Source: Paraburkholderia piptadeniae (GTDB lineage Bacteria > Pseudomonadota > Gammaproteobacteria > Burkholderiales > Burkholderiaceae). From it: a DNA stretch of 64,000 nt. Shown here in pieces: positions 7,615 to 15,669 of this stretch. The position numbers and the translations under genes are program-made. Every line of letters starts with the position of its first letter. The stretch's first letter is position 1. The notes below the pieces were generated by a model. The model was not told the origin of the DNA and did not search any database. It was given only the letters and a program-made list of their open reading frames with translations. Location of the stretch: positions 186,001-250,000 of the forward strand of contig NZ_CYGY02000032.1 of NCBI RefSeq assembly GCF_900007165.1. Direction: 5' to 3'.

Positions 7615-8717
7615 TGATTGCCCCCTGCCTTCATCGCGTCGGAGATGCGCGTGTCGAGCGCGTTGCGCAGCGCGTCGCCCATGAACGTCAGCAGCAGCAG
7701 CGTCACGACGAGCACGCCGAACGTCGCTACCGAAATCCACCACGCGTCGAGATTCGCCTTGCCCTGCGCGAGCAGCTCACCGAGGCTCGGCGTCGGCGGC
7801 GGCACGCCGAGGCCGAGAAAATCGAGGCTCGTGAGCGCGAGAATCGCGCCGCTCATCCGGAACGGCAGAAACGTGATGACGGGCGTCAGGCTGTTCGGCA
7901 GCACGTGCCGCCAGATGATCTGCCAGTTCGACAGCCCCATCGCGCGCGCGGCGCGCACATAGTCCTGTTGCCGGTTGCGCAGGAATTCGGCGCGCACGTA
8001 GTCGGACAGGCCGATCCAGCCGAACAGCGACAACAGCACGATCAGCAGGATGAAGCCCGGCTCGAAGATCGACGCGAAGATGATCAGCAGATACAGCTCC
8101 GGCAGCGCGCTCCAGATCTCGATCAGACGCTGTCCGATGATGTCCGTCTTGCCGCCGAAATAGCCCTGCACCGCGCCCGCCAGCACGCCTAACACGGTGC
8201 CGATGAACGTCAGCACGAGCGCGAATTCGACCGACACGCGAAAGCCGTACACGAGCCGCGCGAACAGGTCGCGGCCGCGGTCGTCGGTGCCGAGCCAGTT
8301 GTCGCGCGAAGGCGGCGCCGGGTTCGGCACCTTCGAGAAATAGTTGAGCGTGTCGTAGTAGTACGGGTTCGGCGGATAGATCGCGAAGTTGCCCGGCAAG
8401 TCGAAGCGATGCCTGATGTACGGATCGAGATAGTCGGCGGGCGTCGGAAAGTCGCCGCCGAACGTCGTCTCCGCGTAGTCCTTCACGAGCGGGAAATAAT
8501 AGTGGCCGCCATAGTGCACGACGAGCGGCTTGTCGTTCGACCAGAGCGGCGCGGCAAGACTCGCCGCGAACGCGACGACGAACACGATCAGGCTCCAGTA
8601 GCCGAGGCGCTGCTGCCTGAAGCGCAGCCACACGCGGCGCGCAGGCGTCGGCGACACGAACGCGCGCACTGGCTGCGCGCGCGACGACACTTCGGCATCG
8701 GTACGAACGCGGCTCAA
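7611..8717 (-). CDS. yejE: Peptide ABC transporter permease (YejE type)
   Basis: 368 residues, starting at TTG 8717. GGAG lies 7 nt before the start, which supports this choice. The upstream permease gene ends only 1 nt earlier. After an N-terminal membrane helix there is a large periplasmic segment (about residues 60-130, rich in Tyr, Pro and Asp), a known feature of YejE. It is followed by five or so helices of the binding-protein-dependent permease domain. The EAA loop that contacts the ATPase is visible as EFLRNRQQDYVRAARAMGLS. It should pair with the YejB-type protein to form the channel. Confidence 0.95.
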   Translation of the reverse strand: MSRVRTDAEVSSRAQPVRAFVSPTPARRVWLRFRQQRLGYWSLIVFVVAFAASLAAPLWSNDKPLVVHYGGHYYFPLVKDYAETTFGGDFPTPADYLDPYIRHRFDLPGNFAIYPPNPYYYDTLNYFSKVPNPAPPSRDNWLGTDDRGRDLFARLVYGFRVSVEFALVLTFIGTVLGVLAGAVQGYFGGKTDIIGQRLIEIWSALPELYLLIIFASIFEPGFILLIVLLSLFGWIGLSDYVRAEFLRNRQQDYVRAARAMGLSNWQIIWRHVLPNSLTPVITFLPFRMSGAILALTSLDFLGLGVPPPTPSLGELLAQGKANLDAWWISVATFGVLVVTLLLLTFMGDALRNALDTRISDAMKAGGNQ

Positions 8718-8718
8718 A

Positions 8719-9759
8719 TCAGCGCTCCAGTTGTTCGAATTGAATGCGTGGATCGACCCACACGTAACAAAGATCGGAGATGAGCTTCGTCGCGAGCCCG
8801 ATCAGCGTGAAGAGATACAGCGTGCCGAGCACGACGGGGTAATCGCGCCGCACCACCGATTCATACGACAGCAAGCCAAGGCCGTCGAGCGAGAACAGCG
8901 TTTCGATCAGCAGACTGCCCGTGAAGAACGCGCCGATGAACGCCGCCGGAAAACCGACGATCAGCGGCAAGAGCGCGTTGCGGAACACGTGCTTCCACAA
9001 CACGCGTCGCTCGGACAGGCCTTTTGCGCGCGCTGTCAGCACGTATTGCTTGCGGATCTCGTCGAGGAAAGCGTTCTTCGTGAGCATCGTAACGACGGCA
9101 AAGCTGCCGACGACCGACGCGACGATCGGCAACGCGATGTGCCACAGATAATCGAAAATCTTGCCGAAGAAGCTCAGCTGGTCCCAGTTATCGGAGGTCA
9201 GATTGCGCAGCGGAAAGAGCTGCAGAAACGTGCCGCCGCCAAACAGCACGAGCAGCAGCACACCGAGCACGAAGCCAGGAATCGCGTAGCCGATCAGCAC
9301 GACAAGACTCGTCGCCATATCGAAGCGCGAGCCGTTGCGCACCGCTTTCGCGATGCCGAGCGGCACCGAAATCAGATACGTGAGGAAAAACGTCCACAGC
9401 CCGATGCTGATCGACACGGGCAGCTTCGACACGATCAGCGACCACACGCTCTGATGACGGAAATAGCTCTGCCCGAGATCGAAGCGAGAGAAACGCTTGA
9501 GCATCAGCCAGTAGCGCTCGAGCGGCGGCTTGTCGAACCCGTACAGCGCCTTGAGTTGCGCGACCTGTTGCGCGTCGACGCCGCTATGAGCGCGCAGGCC
9601 GAACGGCGCGCCGCCTTCGGCCGTATTGCGGCGCAGTTCGTGCACCGCCTGTTCGACCGGCCCGCCCGGCACGAACTGGATCACGACGAAGGTCAGCGTC
9701 AGCACGCCGATCAACGTCGGGATCATCAACAGAAGACGTTTGAGGATATAGCTCCACAT
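8719..9759 (-). CDS. yejB: Peptide ABC transporter permease (YejB type)
   Basis: 346 residues from an ATG. The N-terminus MWSYILKRLLLMIPTLIGVL is the typical first helix of DppB/OppB-like permeases, followed by FVPGGPVEQ. The EAA motif is seen in DEIRKQYVLTARAKGLSERR. About six transmembrane helices are present. It lies 77 nt after the binding-protein gene and just before the second permease. It forms half of the inner-membrane channel for peptides. Confidence 0.95.
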   Translation of the reverse strand: MWSYILKRLLLMIPTLIGVLTLTFVVIQFVPGGPVEQAVHELRRNTAEGGAPFGLRAHSGVDAQQVAQLKALYGFDKPPLERYWLMLKRFSRFDLGQSYFRHQSVWSLIVSKLPVSISIGLWTFFLTYLISVPLGIAKAVRNGSRFDMATSLVVLIGYAIPGFVLGVLLLVLFGGGTFLQLFPLRNLTSDNWDQLSFFGKIFDYLWHIALPIVASVVGSFAVVTMLTKNAFLDEIRKQYVLTARAKGLSERRVLWKHVFRNALLPLIVGFPAAFIGAFFTGSLLIETLFSLDGLGLLSYESVVRRDYPVVLGTLYLFTLIGLATKLISDLCYVWVDPRIQFEQLER

Positions 9760-9836
9760 GGCGGCGGTCCGTTAGGCGTCGATCGGAAGAACGGCGCGTT
9801 GATCAAGAAGGCGTGATGTGAACGTGCGAGGCGCGA

Positions 9837-11759
9837 TCAGCGCGGCTGCGCGAACCACCACATCGAAGTGATCCAGGCGTCCGCCGTATAGTACAGCGGC
9901 AACGTCTTCGGCCACGCAAGCCCGCGCTTGAACGCCACGCGATGCGTCGCGCTGTACCAGTGCGGAACGATGTAGTAGCCGTTGATCAGCACGCGATCGA
10001 GCGCATGCACGGCGTCGACCAGCTGCTCGCGCGTCTGCGCGGCGACGAGCGCGCGCAAAATCGCATCGACGGCCGGCGACTTCAGCCCGATCAGATTGCC
10101 CGAGCCCGGCTCGCCGGCGGCCTTGCTGCCGAAGCGGTCGATCATGTCCGCGCCGGGCACCTGCACATCCGGAAAGCGGATCGTCGTGACATCGAAGTCG
10201 AACGCATCGAGACGCTTCTGATACACCGCGAAGTCCGTCACGCGAAAGCGCGCCTCGATGCCGAGCTTCTGCAGGTTGCGCACATACGGCGCGATCACGG
10301 GCTCGAATGCCGCCGACGAACCCGAATCGTCGAGTATCTCGAACACGAACGGCTCGCCCTTCGCGTTGCGCAGCGCGCCGTCGCGATACGTCCAGCCCGC
10401 TTGCGCAAGCAGCGCGCGCGCTTCGAGCAGATTCGCGCGCAACGAGCCCGGCGAGTCCGTGTCGGGCTGCTTCGGCGGCACGCCGAGCACGGACGGATAC
10501 AACTGCGCTCGCCATGGATCGAGCAGCTTCTGCTCGCCCGGCGACGGCAAGCCCTTCGCCTGCAAATCGGTGTTGACGAAGAAACTGTCGATCCGCTTGT
10601 ACTGGTTGTAGAACAGCTGCCGGTCGAGCCATTGAAAATCGAGCGCGAGATCGAGCGCCTTGCGCACGCGCACGTCGGAGAAAATCGGCCGGCGCTGATT
10701 GAGGATGAAGCCCTGCATCCCCGTGCCGTTGTGATGCGGGAATTCGCGCTTGATCAACTCGCCGCTGTCGAACTTCTTGCCCACGTCGCGCCGCACCCAG
10801 TTGCGCGCGATGTTCTCGACGAGCGCGTCATACTCGCCCGCCTTGAACGCTTCGAGACGCGCGGTCGCATCCGAGTACAGCTTGTAGTTGATGCGCTCGA
10901 AGTTGTAGGTGCCGACGCGCACGGGCAGCTTTTCGCCCCAATAGTTCGGATCGCGCCTGTACGTGATCGTGCGCCCGTTGTCGTAGCTCTCGATCAGATA
11001 TGGACCGCTGCCGATCGGCTTCTCGAATGCGAGCTGATCGAACGGCGTGCGGCTTCCGTCGGGCTTCATGCCCCACTTGCGCGAGAACACGGGCATGCCG
11101 CCCGCGAGCAGCGGCAACTCGCGGTCGCGCTGCTTGAACTCGAAGCGCACCGTCGCCGGATCGACGATCACGACGCGCGTGATGTCCGCGAAATACGCGG
11201 CGAATTGCGGCGCGGCCTGCGGGCTCTTCAACGTATCGAACGAGAACTTCACGTCCTCGGCGGTGACGGGATCGCCGTTCGAAAAGCGCGCGTGCGGGTT
11301 GATGTGAAATGTCGTCGACAGTCCGTCGGGCGCGACGTTGATATCGTCGGCAAGCAGGCCGTAGGCGGAGGCGACTTCGTCGGCACTACCCGTCGTCAGG
11401 CTTTCGAACAGCAACCCGATGCCGGGCGCCGCGCTGCCGCGCAGCGTGAACGGATTGAACTTGTCGAAGCTCGTCGAGCGGTCGGGATTCGCGAGCACGA
11501 GCGTGCCGCCGCGCGGCGCATCGGGATTGACGTAATCGAAGTGCTCGAAGTCGGGCGGATACTTCGGGTTGCCGTATTGCGCGATTGCGTATGCGGCTCG
11601 AGCATGCTGCATGCCCAAAGGCGACACGGCGATCAGCGAGCCCGCGCACACAGCCAATGCAGCGCGCGGCATCGTCCCGCAACGGGCACGCGACACGAGA
11701 CGAATCAATGTGCGCCATATCGAGCGCGGCGCTTCAACCCGTCGCGTGCCTGTCGTCAT
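9837..11759 (-). CDS. yejA: Periplasmic peptide-binding protein (YejA type)
   Basis: 640 residues from the ATG that begins MTTGTRRVEAPRS. A signal peptide covers about residues 25-55 and ends QHARAAYA. The mature protein starts AIAQYGNPKYPPDFEHFDYV, typical of family 5 extracellular solute-binding proteins of the YejA group. Further family features are a CTRL-like strand (FEFKQRDRELP) and the peptide-cleft region around GSGPYLIESYDNGRTITYRR. It captures oligopeptides and, in homologues, microcin C. It is the promoter-proximal gene of the four-gene transporter operon and is divergent from fabI. Its start lies 116 bp from the fabI start, so control regions are shared. Confidence 0.95.
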   Translation of the reverse strand: MTTGTRRVEAPRSIWRTLIRLVSRARCGTMPRAALAVCAGSLIAVSPLGMQHARAAYAIAQYGNPKYPPDFEHFDYVNPDAPRGGTLVLANPDRSTSFDKFNPFTLRGSAAPGIGLLFESLTTGSADEVASAYGLLADDINVAPDGLSTTFHINPHARFSNGDPVTAEDVKFSFDTLKSPQAAPQFAAYFADITRVVIVDPATVRFEFKQRDRELPLLAGGMPVFSRKWGMKPDGSRTPFDQLAFEKPIGSGPYLIESYDNGRTITYRRDPNYWGEKLPVRVGTYNFERINYKLYSDATARLEAFKAGEYDALVENIARNWVRRDVGKKFDSGELIKREFPHHNGTGMQGFILNQRRPIFSDVRVRKALDLALDFQWLDRQLFYNQYKRIDSFFVNTDLQAKGLPSPGEQKLLDPWRAQLYPSVLGVPPKQPDTDSPGSLRANLLEARALLAQAGWTYRDGALRNAKGEPFVFEILDDSGSSAAFEPVIAPYVRNLQKLGIEARFRVTDFAVYQKRLDAFDFDVTTIRFPDVQVPGADMIDRFGSKAAGEPGSGNLIGLKSPAVDAILRALVAAQTREQLVDAVHALDRVLINGYYIVPHWYSATHRVAFKRGLAWPKTLPLYYTADAWITSMWWFAQPR

Positions 11760-11875
11760 GGGGGCCTTATTGGTCGGTGGTCGGTGGGCGGTTGCAATGT
11801 GAGAGAATTCTACCCAAAATCCTGCGCGTTCCCGCACTCTGTCATCGCGGCGCGCTGACCTCATTAGGAGAATTC

Positions 11876-12667
11876 ATGGGCTTCCTCGCTGGTAAACGAA
11901 TCTTGCTGACGGGCCTCCTGTCGAACCGTTCGATTGCATACGGTATCGCACAGGCCTGCAAGCGCGAAGGCGCCGAACTGGCGTTCACGTATGTCGGCGA
12001 CCGCTTCAAGGACCGTATCACCGAGTTTGCGAACGAATTCGACAGCAACCTCGTGTTCCCGTGCGACGTCGCCGACGATGCGCAAATCGATGCGCTGTTC
12101 GCGTCGCTGAAAGAGCACTGGGACAGCCTCGACGGCCTCGTTCATTCGATCGGCTTTGCGCCGCGCGAAGCGATCGCGGGCGACTTCCTCGATGGCATGA
12201 CGCGCGAAAACTTCCGCGTCGCGCACGACATCTCCGCGTACAGCTTCCCTGCTCTCGCGAAGGCCGCACTGCCGATGCTGTCGAACGACGCGGCACTGCT
12301 CACGCTGTCGTACCTCGGCGCGGAGAAGGCGATCCCGAACTACAACACGATGGGTCTCGCGAAGGCATCGCTCGAAGCAAGCGTGCGTTATCTGGCCGTA
12401 TCGCTGGGCGCGAAGGGCATTCGCGTCAACGGCATTTCGGCTGGCCCGATCAAGACGCTCGCGGCAAGCGGCATCAAGGGCTTCGGCAAGATTCTCGACT
12501 TTGTCGAAGGCAACGCGCCGCTCAAGCGCAACGTCACGATCGAACAGGTCGGCAATGCGGCTGCATTCCTGATGTCCGATCTCGCCGCCGGCGTGACGGC
12601 TGAGATCATGCACGTCGACAGCGGCTTCAGCGCTGTGGTCGGCGGGATGGCTGCTGTCGGCGAATGA
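11876..12667 (+). CDS. fabI: Enoyl-[acyl-carrier-protein] reductase (NADH)
   Basis: 263 residues. FabI carries out the last step of each fatty acid elongation cycle, reducing the trans-2-enoyl-ACP double bond with NADH. The cofactor region is GLLSNRSIAYGIAQ. The catalytic pair is Tyr156 and Lys163 in YNTMGLAK, with the same numbering as the Escherichia coli enzyme. The C-terminal signature HVDSGFSAVVG is present. The ATG is preceded by TTAGGAG with 5 nt spacing. A weak promoter candidate is TTGCAA (11792) with CAAAAT (11815) at 17 nt. The gene is monocistronic with a terminator 65 nt downstream. FabI is the target of triclosan and isoniazid-like inhibitors. Confidence 0.98.
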   Translation: MGFLAGKRILLTGLLSNRSIAYGIAQACKREGAELAFTYVGDRFKDRITEFANEFDSNLVFPCDVADDAQIDALFASLKEHWDSLDGLVHSIGFAPREAIAGDFLDGMTRENFRVAHDISAYSFPALAKAALPMLSNDAALLTLSYLGAEKAIPNYNTMGLAKASLEASVRYLAVSLGAKGIRVNGISAGPIKTLAASGIKGFGKILDFVEGNAPLKRNVTIEQVGNAAAFLMSDLAAGVTAEIMHVDSGFSAVVGGMAAVGE

Positions 12668-12733
12668 TGATGTTATGAGGTGTGCGCGTTTGCGACACAC
12701 GTGAATGTCTCCTCGTTGTCCGCGCAACGGGAT

Positions 12734-12763
12734 AAAAAAACCGCCCCAGTGGGGCGGTTTTTT
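12734..12763. terminator. Bidirectional terminator after fabI
   Basis: AAAAAACCGCCCC agt GGGGCGGTTTTTT is a perfect stem with A and T tracts on both sides. It sits between fabI (plus) and the small exported protein gene (minus), which converge here. Confidence 0.93.
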
Positions 12764-12790
12764 GTTGGCACGAACAGTTCAGTATTCGAA

Positions 12791-13138
12791 TCAATGCCAG
12801 CCGTTGTGACGGCCGTTGTCCCAATGACCGTGATCATGGTCATAGCCGCCGCCATGATGCCTATACCATTCGTCACGACCCCAGTAACGGCGGCCATCCC
12901 AGTAACGGTCGCCGTGCCAGCCGATCACGACGACAGGCGCAGCCACGACGGGGGCCGGCTGATAGATGACGGGCGGCGGCGGGGGCGGAGGCGGCGCATA
13001 AACGGGCGCAGGCGCGACGTAGACGGGAGCGGGAATACCGATGTTGACACCGACGTTCAGTCCCCCAGCCATCGCCGCACTCGACGCGCCAATCGCCAGC
13101 ACGCCGGCAATCAACGGGATAACACGCATGGACTTCAT
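12791..13138 (-). CDS. Small exported Pro/Val- and His/Trp-rich protein of unknown function
   Basis: 115 residues. A signal peptide (residues 1-24, ending SSAAMA) is followed by a short hydrophobic Gly/Asn stretch, a proline-rich core with eight consecutive prolines, and a C-terminal tail rich in His, Trp, Tyr, Gly and Arg (YRHHGGGYDHDHGHW). Similar short exported proteins are common in Burkholderiaceae and usually carry only a hypothetical label. The tail could bind divalent metals, but that is inference. The start is supported by AAAGGTG 5 nt upstream of the ATG. A TATATT hexamer is present about 50 nt upstream. No operon partner is visible. Confidence 0.75.
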   Translation of the reverse strand: MKSMRVIPLIAGVLAIGASSAAMAGGLNVGVNIGIPAPVYVAPAPVYAPPPPPPPPVIYQPAPVVAAPVVVIGWHGDRYWDGRRYWGRDEWYRHHGGGYDHDHGHWDNGRHNGWH

Positions 13139-13600
13139 GGTTTCACCTTTTTGCGGAGTTGTTTGTGTTTATCGACTGCTTGATTCGAATATAACAAAGC
13201 AACGTTGAACGCGTATTTCAACTTTGTAATAACTGATGCATAACATCGCATTGAAGAGCGCGTCGTAATCTGCCGTTACACGCGACAGGTTTTGGTGATA
13301 TCCGCGCCTGTTTCCACTGTCGTACGCGCGCAAATCTCGTCGCTTGGGCAATCGATTTGCAAAGCGCATAAAGCCATTCGATTGGTTATCCCAGGTAAAG
13401 AACGATTCGACAGGCTCGGCAAATGCTGTCTTTCAATCCAGCTCTCGATCGAAAGACATTGCACCGTACCGATGTTTACGGACGTATCGATGCAAAGTTG
13501 AACCGCGCTGATGCGCAGCCGCTCGAATAGGAATCGATGCAGCCGCGTCAACGCCAGATGCAAAGCTCAATACCGAATATCCACGGAAAAACGCGCGCAA
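13139..13600. other. Intergenic region upstream of the small exported protein
   Basis: About 460 bp with no supported gene; the short open frames here have no family features. It contains an interrupted palindrome GTTGAA-N7-TTCAAC at 13204-13222, close to where the promoter of the minus-strand gene should lie. It is a candidate operator and nothing more. Confidence 0.4.
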
Positions 13601-13639
13601 AAAACAAAACCCCGCAGAGCCGCGGCTCTACGGGGTTTC
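13601..13639 (-). terminator. Terminator after tRNA-Ser
   Basis: On the minus strand AAACCCCGTAGAGC cgc GGCTCTGCGGGGTTTTG forms a long stem with one mismatch followed by T-rich sequence. It begins 12 nt past the CCA end of the tRNA. Confidence 0.85.
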
Positions 13640-13651
13640 CACCGCCATTTC

Positions 13652-13745
13652 TGGCGGAGACGGAGGGATTCGAACCCTCGATCCAGGTTTTGGCCCAGAT
13701 GCTCCCTTAGCAGGGGAGTGCCTTCGACCTCTCGGCCACGTCTCC
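13652..13745 (-). tRNA. tRNA-Ser (GCT)
   Basis: 94 nt including CCA, with the long variable arm of class II tRNAs (the hairpin around CATCTGGGCCAAAACCTGGAT). The acceptor stem is GGAGACG/CGTCTCC. The anticodon arm CTCCC CTGCTAA GGGAG carries GCT, which reads AGC and AGU codons. Confidence 0.97.
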
Positions 13746-13950
13746 CAAATCTTCGCTCGCGCCAGGGAGGCAGCGCGACGAAGCCAAGATAATAGCGGGT
13801 TCGCAGTCCGAGGTCAATTTTTACTTCACACTTTTTGTGCCAGAAGCGTCAATCCGATGCCACTTCTTCGACCTTCGCACACTGCGCCGCGCTATCTCCA
13901 ACAACCCTCACAATGTCCGTTGCCGAAGCATTCGGACATACGCGAGCGCA

Positions 13951-15201
13951 TCATGCCTGATCGAGTTCGAACGCCTTATGCAGCGCGCGCACGGCGAGCT
14001 CCATGTACTTCTCGTCGATCAGCACCGAGATCTTGATTTCCGACGTGGAGATCATCTGGATGTTGATGCCCTCTTCCGACAGCGTGCGGAACATCTTGCT
14101 CGCGATGCCGACGTGCGAACGCATGCCGACGCCGACCACCGATACCTTCGACACCTTCGGATCGCCGAGCACTTTTTCTGCGCTCACGTGGTCCTTCACC
14201 TGGTTCGTGAGGATGTCCATCGCGCGCTGATAGTCGCCGCGACCGACCGTGAACGTGAACGCCGTCTTGCCCTCGACGCTCTGGTTCTGAATGATCATGT
14301 CGACATCGATATTCGCGTCGGCGACGGGGCCGAGGATCTGATATGCGATGCCCGGCTTGTCGGGCACACCCATCACGGCGATACGGGCTTCGTCACGCTG
14401 AAACGCGATTCCCGAGATGACTGCTTTTTCCATGGTTTCGTCTTCTTCAAAAGTAATCAGAGTGCCCGACTTCATTTCTTCGTCGAGCGACATCAGCGGG
14501 TCGGTCAGGCTGGACAGCACGCGCGTCTTGACCTGATATTTGCCGGCGAATTCGACCGAGCGGATCTGCAGCACCTTCGAACCGAGGCTGGCCATTTCCA
14601 GCATCTCTTCGAACGTCACGCGATCGAGGCGCCGCGCTTCTTCGACTACGCGCGGGTCCGTCGTGTAGACGCCATCGACGTCCGTGTAGATCAGGCATTC
14701 ATCCGCTTTCAGCGCCGCGGCCACCGCGACCGCCGACGTGTCCGAGCCGCCGCGGCCGAGCGTCGTGATGTGGCCTTCCGGATCGATGCCCTGGAAGCCC
14801 GTGATGACGACGACCTTGCCTTCGTCGAGATCGCGCAGCACGCGATCGCCGTCGATGTCGCTGATGCGCGCTTTCGTGAACGCGCTATCCGTTTTCACGG
14901 GCACTTGCCAGCCGGTGTAGCTGACGGCATCGACGCCAGCCTCATGCAGCGCGATGGACAGCAGGCCGACGCTGACCTGTTCGCCCGTCGACGCGATCAT
15001 GTCGAGTTCGCGCGGGCTGGGCTGGGGTGCGATCTCTTTCGCGAGGCCCAGCAGGCGGTTCGTTTCGCCGGACATCGCCGAGGGCACGACGACCATCTTG
15101 TGGCCCGCCTTGTGCCATTTCGCGACGCGCTTCGCGACGTTCTTGATGCGCTCGACCGAGCCCATCGATGTGCCGCCGTATTTGTGTACGATGAGTGCCA
15201 T
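13951..15201 (-). CDS. lysC: Aspartate kinase
   Basis: 416 residues. It phosphorylates aspartate as the first step toward lysine, methionine, threonine and diaminopimelate. The kinase signature is KYGGTSMGSVERI at residues 7-19, the ATP site includes TTLGRGGSDTSAVA, and the C-terminal half has two ACT domains for feedback regulation (starting near VISGIAF and VSVVGVGM). The length and lack of a dehydrogenase domain mark it as a monofunctional, class-II-like aspartokinase with a likely internal start for a small subunit. It is the last gene of the minus-strand run cysS, glycosylase gene, accA, tilS, lysC. A 468-bp gap separates it from tilS, so it probably has its own promoter. Confidence 0.98.
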   Translation of the reverse strand: MALIVHKYGGTSMGSVERIKNVAKRVAKWHKAGHKMVVVPSAMSGETNRLLGLAKEIAPQPSPRELDMIASTGEQVSVGLLSIALHEAGVDAVSYTGWQVPVKTDSAFTKARISDIDGDRVLRDLDEGKVVVITGFQGIDPEGHITTLGRGGSDTSAVAVAAALKADECLIYTDVDGVYTTDPRVVEEARRLDRVTFEEMLEMASLGSKVLQIRSVEFAGKYQVKTRVLSSLTDPLMSLDEEMKSGTLITFEEDETMEKAVISGIAFQRDEARIAVMGVPDKPGIAYQILGPVADANIDVDMIIQNQSVEGKTAFTFTVGRGDYQRAMDILTNQVKDHVSAEKVLGDPKVSKVSVVGVGMRSHVGIASKMFRTLSEEGINIQMISTSEIKISVLIDEKYMELAVRALHKAFELDQA

Positions 15202-15669
15202 TGTCGTTCTGAACTGAAGGAGAAACTGGAGCTACGCGAACCGGCGCGCACCGCGCGCTGGAGACGGCCGCACAATAAGCACAGGGCACAACGTTCGGGA
15301 ACGACGGCGGAGTGTGGCGGCACAGATGCAGCGCGCGTGCAGTACGCGCGGGATTTGCCCTGCAACCCTGTCGATGGACAGGACTGACGGACGCTAACGG
15401 GGTGGCTAACGGCTTGGAGCGCGCCCGGGCATTCGCATAAGAACAGCCGGGAATCACGACAAAAAGCGAGTCGGGCAAACAAGTTACACTACCCGATCGG
15501 GGCTAAAAAGACAAGCCAAAATCCCGGCAAAAGCCATTGCAAATGCTTGTCGGAGAAGGATTTGCGGCCGATGTTGCATGCGTGTGACCGCAATCGTCCC
15601 GTCGTCAGTCGCGCGTGAGCGCTGCGCGCGTCGTGCGCATGATTTGCTCCGCACTGCTGCACCGGCGCG
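15202..15669. other. Intergenic region between tilS and lysC
   Basis: About 470 bp with no supported gene. I looked for a leader peptide, riboswitch or tRNA and saw none. The palindrome CCCGATCGGG occurs at 15493-15502. The lysC promoter should be here, but I could not identify convincing -35 and -10 boxes. Confidence 0.5.

Noticed and set aside
9942..11858. A 638-codon plus-strand frame opposite yejA
   Set aside because: It is antisense to a complete solute-binding protein gene with a signal peptide and operon context.
13169..13563. Short minus-strand frames in the gap before tRNA-Ser
   Set aside because: No ribosome binding site, signal or family motif is visible, and they overlap each other in different frames.
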